Positions 41,186 through 51,949 of a stretch of 64,000 bases of DNA are shown here, one piece after another. Positions within the stretch are counted from its first letter, which is position 1. Each line of letters opens with the position of its first letter. Made by a program: the position numbers and the translations under genes. Below the pieces are notes generated by a model. That model searched no databases, was not told the origin of the DNA, and saw nothing but the letters and a program-made list of their open reading frames with translations. This stretch comes from Ophiobolus disseminans (taxonomy: Eukaryota > Ascomycota > Dothideomycetes > Pleosporales > Phaeosphaeriaceae). Location of the stretch: positions 1,811,065-1,875,064 of the forward strand of contig MU006216.1 of the NCBI GenBank assembly GCA_010093685.1, written 5' to 3'.

Positions 41186-43899
41186 TCATTCCCAGATAAT
41201 CAGTTGCCACGTTATTTTCCTCTTCTTCAACATCTTCATGATCCCACTTGGTAGTAAATTCTTGTCAACAATACTCAGCGCGCCAAACCTCTGCTTCAGC
41301 TCTTCGGCGTACAGTTGCATAACCCACTTGTCTTCGCTACTGAGATCGTACCATCCCTTCCCGTGGCTACAGGATAGCTCCTGGAACCATGGCGCAACGT
41401 CTTTCGCAAGATGAACGTCTCTCACGCTTGGCTTCTGCATTAGGTCATTGACCGCACGGAGCAAGTGCGGCGAGTATCTCTCGCGATGCGATGTGAATTC
41501 CTCGAGTGAGAAGAAGGGTTCATCCAAAACGGACTCATGCTTTGATGATTCACCAAGTCCTTTCCGAAGCCGGCGCTGTTTCTCAGAATCTGTGAGAGCG
41601 GTAAAAGCGTCGGCTGCGTCCTTGTACGCGCGCTTCTCGTCCTTGTGAAATTCAGCAATTCGATCCAAAGGTTTCTTCATGACCTGATCCTTGAACACGA
41701 AGAAAGTAATGAATGGGTTTTTCATGCCTAGCCCGCCGAACTCCTCCGGCAAAAAGAAGAATGAGTCAGGAATGTCCTTTTCAGCGAAGCGTTCTGCAAT
41801 CTGCTCGCGGAGGTAGTTGGTGACACTCCCTGCATGAGCCTCGAACAGTGTTCGCTGCATGTTCGCATGGGTCTCGACAATGGCATTGATATGTGCCTGC
41901 CCAAAACAGTTTGCGGGTTTGCCAAAAGTGTCCTGGAAGAAGCGGCCCATACAGGCGTTCCAGGTCTGGATCCAAGAGATAACACTTGTACATTGACCGA
42001 GCTGCTTTTGGAGCTGTCGAACGTGGGCTGTGACTTGCTTCTGATCGATAATCCAATTGCCTTCGTCACTCAATTGCAACATTCCCATGCCCACAGGCCC
42101 GCTTGGAAACTTGGCAGCCAGTTCAGTGTCTTTCTCCGTATCGGTGAGATACACAGAACCGGTCTTGCTGGTGTTGATGTCAAGTCCGAAAACTTTGACA
42201 AACTCCTCGATGGTCTGCCAAGCACTTGCCGTCTGCGAAGGCTCGCCGTGTAGGTAAAGATCATCGTGGAACCGTATGAGCGTCATGAAGGAGTTGCGGT
42301 TTACTGCGACGTCCATGCAAAACAAAACAGTTTCACCGAAGAGCGTCTCAAAGGCATCGGTGATCGGAATACCTCGTCTACGTGTCTGCACGTTTTCGCC
42401 TGGTGTTGCTGTCATCCGCAAAGGAGCCTCGGCATACTTCTTGAAGAAAGTGATGAAGACTTCGGGAATGCCCCAGAAGCGTAAGACTGCAAACAGCGTC
42501 GAGTGAGGAAGGCCAGTTGCATACCACTGCAAATCTGATTGCACGACTGCTACCTCTCCGTACAGCGAGCGTCGTATCAGAACGTCCGTTGCAAGCTGTC
42601 GAAGGAACATTTGTCGCATGCCGAGGCCCGTTTGCGTCTCGTCGTCAGTGTCATCCTTGTCCTCTCCATATGGATCACCGCCCTCAGCCAGCGACGATGG
42701 TAGTGCAGACAAAAAGAGGGTTTCCAGAAACGTTCTTCTCTGTTCCAAAATCATACCATTGACAGAAGACGGTCTCTCGCCAGTGAAGAAGTAGTGCCTA
42801 CCCTTCTCTTCTTGGGTCATGCCTTTAGGTTGAGACCAGAATTTCTTGTCTTTCGGAAGCTCGACAAACACCGACTTGAGATGTCCGCACCAGCTTATGG
42901 CAATGTAGTGAAGAAACAAGGCCTGGAGAATGTCCATGTCCATCATGATGCGGTACTTTCCATTGAGCTGCCGGCGAGGCTCATAGTACATACCCTCATC
43001 GGCTTGCCAGGACCAGTTCTCTAAGTCAGCGAACCGGAGATTGAGGACATCCGAGATCTCATTCAGCACGTCCTCGTTGGTGGTGAATTCGGAGAGAGTA
43101 CTTTTCGCCTCGTCGTTCAACAAGGTGTTGCTGAGCAGTGCCTTGATACACTGCTGTAGCATGAACCTATCGAAAGGCGCTACCTGCTCTCTGAAAGTCT
43201 TTGCAAACGTCACATTGGCTTGGCGGATGCCTTCGAGGAGACCTTCAGCATGATCGCCTTCGAACAAGGCACCGAGGTAATTGTCGATCTCCACTTCTTC
43301 AGTATGCAAAGGCGTGAAGACGACACTGGCGAACTTGTCCTTGAGCCTCTGCAGGTCGTACTTCTGTACATGCTCGAATGAACCATCAAGCTCCTCTTCT
43401 TTCTGTTCAGATTGTTCCATAGGCTTGCTGTTGGCATCGGTCCTAAAAGTTGAGGTATGCAGTCAGCACTTGACTCATCTGTGAGATCCGTACTCGAATA
43501 TGCATACCATTCACCCAAAAGACGATAGTAGAGGTTGGCGAAGTCAAAGCGCTGACTCTCCTGGCCCAACTTCTTCTCAAGATTTCGCTCGAAGCTCTGA
43601 ATAATAGTAGCTGAGACGGATGGGTCGCTGTAGGACTGCTCGAGATACCGAGTGGTGTTCTGCGCGGTGTCCTTGCGATCTTGATCCACGTACGAGATGC
43701 CTTTGTTGCTCGTTGACAGCTCGTTGAAACCAGATAACAATATGTTGAGGCGGGCACGGTCATCCGACGCAGCGGCAACGGACTCAAAGACCTTGGCTTT
43801 TCTGGTCTCAAACACCTGACTGCGCCTGTTCTGTTCGCGCATCTTGGTTGTCGTTATGGACTGCAGGGTCTGTGAGAGAAAGTTGGATTCGGACGCCAT
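41186..43899 (-). CDS. rvt-type cellular reverse-transcriptase-related protein (882 aa)
   Basis: Exons on the minus strand are 43899-43508 and 43442-41186; the 65-nt intron splits a Trp codon. The N-terminus (about 1-60) is a charged coiled-coil-prone region (MREQNRRSQVFETRKAKVFE). A polymerase core follows: motif A Asp434 in VVQSDLQWYATGLPHS, a motif B-like RRRGIPITDAFETLFGE, motif C FHDDLYLHG with Asp524 and Asp525, and motif D VFGLDINTSKTG. The C-terminal 300 residues form a thumb-like and extra domain. This fits the rvt genes, single-copy RT-related cellular genes found in many fungi. They are not mobile and lack integrase, RNase H and LTRs, as here. Family members are reported to polymerise nucleotides in vitro; the cellular role is unknown. 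The frame is intact although retroelements start about 6 kb away. Confidence 0.85.
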
Positions 43900-44590
43900 G
43901 ACTGATGGTGGAAGATCAATGGGATGGGACTATGGAACGCATATGATGATGGATATTTGACGTGAGACAGATCGAACGCGATTTCGACACGACATCACGC
44001 GCAACCAAGATATCATATAGCACACGAGGATGTGCTAATATCGTAACTACGTGATTCCTAGTGGGACCGGTGAGCGCAGGGTTCGCCTTACAGGCATCGT
44101 GGCACCACTGATCGACATTGCTGCCTAGGTAGTCTTCCTTGGCCAAGCCAGGTTTCGGCTCACCGATGTGTTTGCTGGTGCATCAGTCGTACGCCTAAGA
44201 CGCAGACAGCAGGAAGGCGTATCAAAGCGCCTGTGGAGTTGACAAGAAGAGCAGGGATGCAAGGGAGTGGAGAAATTTAGCTTGGAATGCTGCAAGTCCG
44301 TGCGCCCACAGCGGAACGATTCCTTCCGCTATTTAGCGACCCATTCTCATCTTTGCTGTCAAGTATGGTGTGCTGGCGACAACGTTTTGCTTGAGGAACC
44401 AGCTCCACAAGCTTTGATGCGAGGACTTAGAAAAGGTGCTGCGCTTGTAGGAGTGGGAGTGACCCCGGGACTAAACAAAAACTTAGGGGTAGGATGCGCC
44501 GCTTCAAAGGCGTGATTGTAGACAATTGATACCCATTCACAAGACCCCAGAAGACGATACAACAGCCTGCAAAGCCACTCACATGGTGTC
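43900..44590. other. Intergenic region upstream of the rvt gene
   Basis: About 690 bp between the rvt start (-) and the amidase stop (-). It probably contains the rvt promoter. No supported coding frame. Confidence 0.5.
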
Positions 44591-46508
44591 TCAGGGTGTA
44601 ACTGCATTCCCCAACAGCCTCCCCACCTCTTCCGCAATAGCCAGTGTCTTTTCCTCGGTAAGTCTCTTCCCGATGATCTGCACAGCGACCGGAGCACCAT
44701 GATACGCGTCGGCATCGTACTCCGCCTGAACAGTGGCATCCAGCTCGTTCACCGGCTTGTGGTCTGTGTTCTTGCCATCTGTAGTTTTATCTGCGAAAGT
44801 GACAGGGACAACGACGCTCGTGAAATCGAGCAGGTTAATGGTGGATGCGTAGCCATAGTACTTGAACTGGTTGTGTCGAATAGCCGCTGTCGGACTGATG
44901 GGCGCGATGATGCAGTCAAGCTCGCAATCATTTTCGGTCTCGAACTCTCGCCACTTCGTCAGATATTCCATCTGGAAGTCCCACTTTTGCAGATGAACGT
45001 CCCATAGCTCGTTCATATCGACCTTTGGGAGATTTGGGTTGAGTAGGTCTTTGATGTTCGGAATAACTGGCTCTCCTGAAGCATTGATATCTTTGTAGAC
45101 ATCCTATCTCGCTGTTAGCCATCATGACACTGACAACGTGGAGTTCGAGGAAGAGATCTTACAGCGCAGCCATCTCCTACGTAGATATTGTTGATCAGGT
45201 CAACCGCGTATTCATGTCTATGTGGGACCCACGGAAGGACGCGATGGTCATTCTTCTTCATCGCTTCGACAACCATGTCGATACCACGGAGCACGGGAGG
45301 GTGTGGAAGAACCTGGCGATTTAGTAAAGCAAGTAAAACCCAGACATAGAAACCTACGTTGCCGTCGAAGTTGTAGAAGCCCACAGTGAGTCCGGACGAT
45401 TGTAGTTTGTTCTTGATAGCATCTTCCTCACTTGATCTCCAAGGCATTGGGATCACCTTCGAATCGTATTCCCATGGCTTCTCGTGAAGTACGGAAGTCA
45501 AAAACAGTTTTAAATCTGGATTGATTGTATGTTAGCCCGGCCAATTAATATGCGAAAAGGTTATGACGAACCTGCCGCGGAATGGGCGATAGGTCCCACG
45601 ACACTATGCACCGTCTCTTGTCCCATCATGCTGTTCGCCATCTTGCCGTATGGCATCCGGCCGTGGCTCGGACGAATTCCGTATAAGAAGTTGAAGGCAG
45701 AAGGGATCCTAATAGAACCGCCAATGTCGGTGCCAACGCCGATGATGCCTCCTCGCAGCCCAATCATGGCTCCCTCTCCACCAGAACTGCCACCGCAAGA
45801 CCAGTTTTTGTTGCGCGGATTTGTCGTCCGACCGATTATGTTGTTGACTGTCTCACACACCATCAAGGTCTGCGGTACGCTTGTCTTCACATAAAAAACG
45901 GCGCCTGCCTTACGAAGCAGAGCAGTCAGAACAGAGTCTTCCTCGTCATACGTTCCCAACCATGAGACGTAGCCCATGGATGTTTCCAAACCCTGTGAGA
46001 TATGTTAGACTCCCTTCTTCTGGAGTGCGGATGCGCATCGTACCTTGACTCGCAGTTGATCCTTCAAAGAGATCGGAAGACCATGTAAAGGCCCGATTGG
46101 GGACTTCTTCGCCTCCATGTAGCTGTCTAGTTCTCGAGCTTGCGCGAGAGCTGTTTCTGGAAAGAACTCATGGACACAATTTGTCTACATGTACATTTCA
46201 GTCAGCTATTCCGGAGCCGCGAGACACGCCGCTATGCGAGGTTCACTCACTAACTGCTGTGCAAGAGCAGCTCTCTTGCAGAATGCCAACGTCACATCAA
46301 CCGACTTCAACTCGCCCTTCGCCAACTTTGCAACGAGTTCAGTTGCAGTAGAGTTTGTCAACTCGAGTTCCTGCGCAGAAAAAATTCCTGACGTCTTAGG
46401 GTAATCAAACACGGAGTCGCTTTTTGGCACATCTTGAATGACCCAATCGGACGGTATGGACTTCGAGATACGAGACCTCTTGTCCGCAGCGAGATCTTTC
46501 CAACCCAT
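44591..46508 (-). CDS. Amidase-signature enzyme, acetamidase-like (546 aa, six exons)
   Basis: Hydrolyses amides through the Ser-cisSer-Lys triad. Minus-strand exons are 46508-46251, 46184-46044, 45992-45572, 45515-45358, 45312-45163 and 45103-44591. All are GT-AG and in phase, and the fourth intron (45 nt) is short and in frame. The catalytic Lys is in GLPISLKDQ near residue 128. The signature CGGSSGGEGAMIGLRGG starts near 198 and supplies the cis-Ser. GTDIGGSIRIP near 222 holds the nucleophile Ser. The C-terminal QIIGKRLTEEKTLAIAEEV is typical of the fungal acetamidase/GatA-like group. The start at 46508 (MGWKDLAADKRSR) is the common family opening. No signal peptide, so it is cytosolic. 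It may allow use of amides as nitrogen source. It is the last intact gene before the repeat block. Confidence 0.9.
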
Positions 46509-49500
46509 TGTTTGGACCAGTATATCGAGCAATGGATGTGTGAGAGTCAAAATCCAAAACGATATTAAGAATACTTGTCGCAGTTGCGGTTACCCCTCTT
46601 GCGTGGTTGTTGTCGGATGCTGTCATAGAGGCTAGCCCGCGGAGATAAGGATCAGTACTTCGCGCCCGATTCCCGTAGGGGCATCGCGTCTCTTATTTAG
46701 CACGTAAATCATAAAATATCGAGGTCACACTCCAGCCTTGATACCTAGAGCAGAATATTATGGGTAGAAGTTATATTGAACAAGTATGGGTTACCGTCAA
46801 CTAGGCTCATTACAGTCCAACGTTTCTGTCTCGTTCTTGATACTTTCGGAAGAAGTGGCTATGGACAAAAGAGATGGCCTTGCATCATGCTGTCGAATTA
46901 AGGGCCCCGGAGCTGTTATACTTTACCCTCACAGTGCAGAGCAAATCGCATCCGCCTCAGGGCTGAGAAGAATGCGAAGGAGGTGTGCAATTTCATGAAT
47001 AACGCATTGTCTTGCATCAATAGTAGCTACGTCGTTAGGACGATATGTAGGAATGTCGATGACACCACGATGGAGGTTCTTTAAGAGATCGAATTTAAAC
47101 CCAAATTGAAGAAGAGCAATGTTTCCGTGTGACCGCGCACTACAGCGGCAGACTGGTCGGCCTGTTGACACATCGCTCGGCTTTGGCGGAACTAGGCGAC
47201 TCTGCGTAGTTCATGTGGAGAAGAAGGACGAGGACGGAGTGTCTGAATAGCTGGCCCAAGAAATAAAGTACCCAAAAGAAGCTGTTGACCTTGGAGCAAT
47301 CGACAAGAATGAGCGCGGAGAGCGATGCTAGGAGAGAGAGCCTGGAGGTGTAAGGCAACTCCAAAACTGACCTGCACGTATCAGCGTAGTACCCATCCTG
47401 AGAAGCAAAGTACTTATAAAAAGAACCGGTGCCATCCCGTAGGACGGCGAAATGAACCACCCGTGACTCCCAACCCGCACAAACTCCCACTTTCACACCA
47501 ACCACTTCGCAATGGTTTCAGGCTCCACACAGCGTCAGGTCCAGTTTCCAATGACGTCGGCAAGGATATGTCGCAAGGAAGAGCAGTTTGACGGCCAAGC
47601 AACAGTCTAGATTCAGCGCCGTTGATGATTGCGTTGGGAAACACTACCAGCAATGTCGACGGACAGGCCTAAACCTTGAGCCTCACTCTTGAGAGGTCCC
47701 GTCTTCAGAGCCTCGTGCAGTGATTCTTGAACAATCGGCCGCTTCTTCATGCCTGCGATGCTTGACCACTGCATCTTCTCGCCCAGTATCTTTAAAGGCA
47801 CCGTGTCAGAGAAAGCTAGGCTGATGAGCGAGAGTTGAAGTTTGCGGAGCGGGGGTGTAGCGGCAGAAGCTGTTCGTCACATCTCTAGCGTTCGCGTTGC
47901 TCTCCACCATAACATGATTGTCGTTTCTGAACCGTATTCGTCTATCATCAAGATCCTAGTCATTGTAGTACAAAGCGCGCATAACACTCTACCTGCAATG
48001 CCATTGACGTGGGTTGTTAAGCCGGGAAACTTCTCTCTGAGTGTTTGTGCATGACTTTCGGAGACTTGTTTGTTTCCTCTCCAGACGCGTGATGGTACTG
48101 GAAGGCGAGATGATGCGGACAAACGACATCCTCAAAAACCGCATTGTCGATCGTAACAGCCAGTGGACAGCTCGATCGGAAGGGTAAACGCTCATCAATG
48201 CAGATGCACGCTGAACGTACATGTTGACAACTAATGCGACTGGTCGGGTATCACTCGAGAGTGACTAGTGTAGTGTGGAGAACATCGTACACAGGCTTCG
48301 TGATTGCATGATCAGTGTGTGAGATTGGAGATCTGGTTGGGACTTGCGTCCGTGTTGACGAGATGCTCAGAGTCTACATCGTCTATCATGATCAGCAGAT
48401 TCGAAGCGGCTGACGCCTGGTACAAACGCCTCGTATCAAGTCCAACATGCGTTGATCCAACCTGGGCACAGAGCATCTTTGAGACGTCGGGTCCGGAGCG
48501 TGACGGTCCGCCATATATGACAATATCATCCTGAGACGCAATGAGACCTCGCTGGGCTTTCGCCTTTCCGACGAGTGGATCTCGCGCCAGCCGAAGCCAA
48601 ACAGGATGATACGTCTGTGGTAAGGCTCGGTCAAAGACCAAAACCGTGCTCGTCCTCTGCCTCTTGGATTGACTCAGTGCACAAGTTGGGACGCGTTTGA
48701 TGTTGGCACCCGATGTTGCGGCTCCCAAATGACAACCATATTCGACTGCTTCTCATGTTTACGGTAACAGGCCTCTTAAGGTGATCCTCGAGCGAGGTAC
48801 CCGTCATTTCGTTCCAGATCTCTCATCAACAACACTTGCATACGCATCGTGAAGCTACCCATCATGACCAGAGTCTGTTGCACGGATGAGGTGCCGACGT
48901 GGTCCTCATATGAGAACTTTAACGCCCCAATGGGCACATGCCACCTCAATTTGAGCTCGCGCTCCCGTACCTCGAGTCTCCCTTTTACACACCATCCGCG
49001 CAACTGTTCACCAAGGGCAAATGGCTGGCATCCGGGGCTAATCGGAAGGTCGGCGACATGACCGCGACGCTTTTCACCGTGCGAGGCACAATGAATACCA
49101 AAAGATGATTAGGGTTAAGATCCGAGCCTGCCCTCCTCATGCACAACCCCAGTGTTTCCACCAAGGCGCATAAGCCGACATGCAACGACCCATTGAGTCC
49201 TACTAAGAGGCTCGGGTGTGTGTCAACTGTACAAGTACATGAGGCATGGACAAGTCCGCATTCCAGATGGAAGACAGGCATCGGTAACTGTGGGGAAAGT
49301 GGCATGCGGGAGTGCTTGTGAACCAAGCGAGAGAAAAAGTGACCTTGCAGGAGAGTGTTGTGCGCGCATCCGTCCGTTGACGACATGGTCAGAAAGTGAG
49401 GATAGATTTCGTAGGGCCCAGATACAATCGAAGCGGGGCGGTATGTTCGCGAGGCTGTAGTCGAGATGAGACGCCGTGCAGACTGGTCGTTGGGGTGGTT

Positions 49501-49550
49501 GATGGAAGAAGAAAGCAAGTTCGACGCGTTCGATCGAGACGCGACTGACC
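46509..49550. other. Gene-poor transition zone, about 3 kb
   Basis: Base composition is still balanced but I find no gene I can support. Minus-strand frames at 47613-47860 (KILGEKMQWSSIAGMKK), 47140-47505 (RVVHFAVLRDGTGSFYKYF) and 48312-48728 look partly protein-like. They lack starts, introns I can verify or recognisable domains, and may be relics. I see no repeat structure until the transposon boundary near 49.55 kb. Confidence 0.4.
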
Positions 49551-50285
49551 GCCAAGTGACTACCGTGTCCGTGCGCGTGCCGCCCGTGTTCGCGTAACGC
49601 CCGGCCAACACCAAAACACCAGACTACCCACTTTGCGCAACGCCTTATAACTCAACCACTATGGCTCCAATTGACAACGCAATTGCAGAGATCGAATTGC
49701 TAGAACTAGAAGAACACTTTACGTACCAATTGTTTGCTGATAAATACAGTGTATTAAGGACGACGCTGTCTTGAAGACACTGAGGTTGTTAGAGGTTGCA
49801 GGCAGCCAAAAACACTACCTAACAAAACCTTATCCCCTAACAAGAACAGGAGCTTGTACAGTATATAAACGACCTTATAAAGAGAGCGCTGCCTCCTACA
49901 AGAGAGATAATACAAAATCTTGCGTCGCAAGTAGCTAGGCGGCGCGTAAGTGAGGCTTAGGTGACACGCTTTTTGCACCAATAGAGCAATTATCTCGTCT
50001 TAAAATAGACCTCTAGGATAGACTCTCTCCGCTACAACGCCAACTTAGGGCTTAAGTATAAGCTCTGTTTTAAGCAGCTACATGTTAAGATACTTTAGTA
50101 CGACATACATCCTGAGCACACGTACAATATAGACAAAAAGGGCTTTATAATGGGCATTTTAGGAGGCTCAAAACGGGTGTTTAGTTGCTAATTTTAGGAG
50201 GAGAAACGGGTTAAAGCAACCCTCTAAGATGGCTCTCAAGAGTGGATAACACTGCTAGCAGCTATCTGCGCAGATAGGACGACAC

Positions 50286-50660
50286 TAGGCTGGTAAACTA
50301 GGTCTCTACATCGGGAAGCTAAAACCGCAATATCTCTACAAATACCTAAACATATCAGGCGATCTATAATTTGTTTTGTAGCCCTAATGTAGGTCTATAG
50401 TTCTGTTATACAACGTTTTTTGATACCTCAAATACTGCGAAAGTTATTTAGGTACCCAAATCTGAAACATTAGGTCTCTACATAGAACTCCGAACCTGTA
50501 TAGCTTTTGCAGTATTAGATGTATAACAAGATGTTATATAGCGAGGTTCTAGACCTGTCTAGGGCTACAAAACAAGCTATAGATCGTCTAATTCGATTCG
50601 GTACTCGTAGAGATACTACGGTTTTAGGTACCTAATGTGGAGACCCAATTTACTAGCCTA
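50286..50660. mobile_element. hAT-like MITE with 8-bp target duplication
   Basis: A 375-bp insert in pogo copy A. It is bounded by the direct repeat GACGACAC (50278-50285 and 50661-50668). The ends are inverted: TAGGCTGGTAAACTAGG on the left and, reading the other strand, TAGGCTAGTAAATTGGG on the right. The similarity continues inward for about 50 bp to the TATCTCTAC element. An 8-bp duplication with TAGG-type ends fits the hAT superfamily. There is no coding capacity, so it needed a transposase from elsewhere. Removing it restores continuity of the host transposase frame. Confidence 0.8.
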
Positions 50661-50869
50661 GACGACACTGCTACTAGGCTTTATCTATGCCGCCGCATCT
50701 AGGTTAATATAGTCGTTATAGGTAGCAGAGATTAAAGCTAGAAAGCATAACGTCGTTGTAGCTTTATTACTAACAGGATAGAGTAATAACAACGTTAGAT
50801 TAGCCTAGCTTAAGCAGGTTTTTAATCGCTGTACGCGCCAGAAAGCTCGTTGTTAGGACTGGCCTATAT

Positions 50870-51070
50870 AGGGTTGATGAAGGGCAAGATCACATGACCT
50901 TACCCCGCAGTATATAAGGCGGGAACGAAGGGCTGTCTAGAGGACAGCGATTCGTCTCATCACACACACAAGGGGAATATATCAACCTTCTACCTCTTCT
51001 ACCTAATCTATGCCTACTCTACCGCTCTCTATCCATCTATTCCTAACACTCGTTAAGGTTAGGATTAGCG
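50870..51070. mobile_element. About 200-bp LTR-like insertion in pogo copy A
   Basis: The transposase-derived sequence breaks off near 50869 and resumes near 51070 at the Asp-Gly-His-Gly block. The intervening DNA differs in composition. It contains a TATATAAGG box near 50922, an ACACACACA run and AGGGCTGTC/GACAGC inverted pairs. A promoter-like 200-bp insert of this sort suggests a solo LTR or small retroelement. I cannot fix its exact ends or a target duplication. Confidence 0.45.
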
Positions 51071-51710
51071 TCTCTTTATACTTAACGGCTATAGCAGCTA
51101 CCTTACAATAGATTTTATTAACTACTGCGACTCTTATAGTATCCTTCTAGCTATGTTTCTACCTTATAGTACCTATACTTTGCAGCCACTTAATATGTTA
51201 TGTTTAAACCTCTCTTAAGCGCCTACTCTACCGCCCTCACTAACCACCTCTAGTAGAGCTAAGGGTTGGTACCTATTAAGAAGAGCAACTTCTTTCTACT
51301 ATTTTAGGAAGCGTAGCAGTCCTCCTTTACGCTAGAGCTTACCCTTAAGGCCTTTAAAAGTACTAGTATATAGCCTATAGACGGAGAGACTATACCGAAG
51401 CAATTTACAGACAATACCTTAGAGGCGCCTGTACAGCCCTCCGCTCTTACTTTAAGCAACTAGCGTTATATAGAGCGTCTCGTACGCTCTGCAGTAAGCG
51501 ATTAGGGCGTAGATAAGTTAAAAAAGCTCTCCTAAATAGTCCACTCACTAGCCACCTAGAACGAGCTACTACGCCACAAAAACGAGGGCTTAAAGAAGGC
51601 TCTTATAGTTAAAAAGAGGCATAGAAAGGTTAGTAAGCCTCTTAACCTGCAGCAGAGAGAGAAGTACTATAGTAGTGCTATATTCTAGTTACTGCGAAAG
51701 GTTAGAGAGG

Positions 51711-51905
51711 TGTTAGATATTAGGGGTGCTGTGAGGCTACTAACACTAAAAGAAATAGGAGGGGCCGGCACAAGCGCCTTAGCACACTAGTACTAGATCT
51801 AACACCTAGTTAAACTCCGCACTTAACTAGAGAACAGGACAATAGAATATTATTATCAATTCATCTTATCTATTATTAGGTCTTAATACCTTATTAAATC
51901 TAACA
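51711..51905 (+). repeat. Copia 5' LTR (195 bp)
   Basis: Begins TGTTAGATATTAGGGG and ends TTAAATCTAACA, so it has TG...CA ends with a TGTTAGAT/ATCTAACA inverted terminus. Near-identical sequence recurs at 56764-56960. Confidence 0.92.
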
Positions 51906-51949
51906 ATTAAGAGTCTCACTGCCTTTACTAAAGCTACTACTAAGGCTAC

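Larger units (their letters stand above)
49550..51710 (+). mobile_element. pogo/Fot1-like DNA transposon, copy A (5' part, nested, inactivated)
   Basis: A Tc1/mariner-superfamily pogo-type element. The transposase starts at ATG 49662 (MAPIDNAIAEIELLELEEH), followed by a psq/CENP-B-type helix-turn-helix that is broken by a TGA near 49774. Further on, stop-riddled frames still show the CENP-B domain, the catalytic region Y-N-I-D-K-K-G-F near 50130 and the Asp-Gly-His-Gly block near 51080 in mutated form. The C-terminal helical tail reaches 51710. The CCAACACCAAAAC near 49602 resembles the terminal repeat of copy C. The element is interrupted by a MITE (50286-50660) and by about 200 bp of unrelated DNA (near 50870-51070). 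It stops abruptly at the Copia LTR. The first 200 bp keep several CCA triplets while the rest has lost them. Confidence 0.75.

Noticed and set aside
41834..42253. 139-codon plus-strand frame opposite the rvt gene
   Set aside because: It lies within the polymerase core of the minus-strand gene and has no recognisable features of its own.
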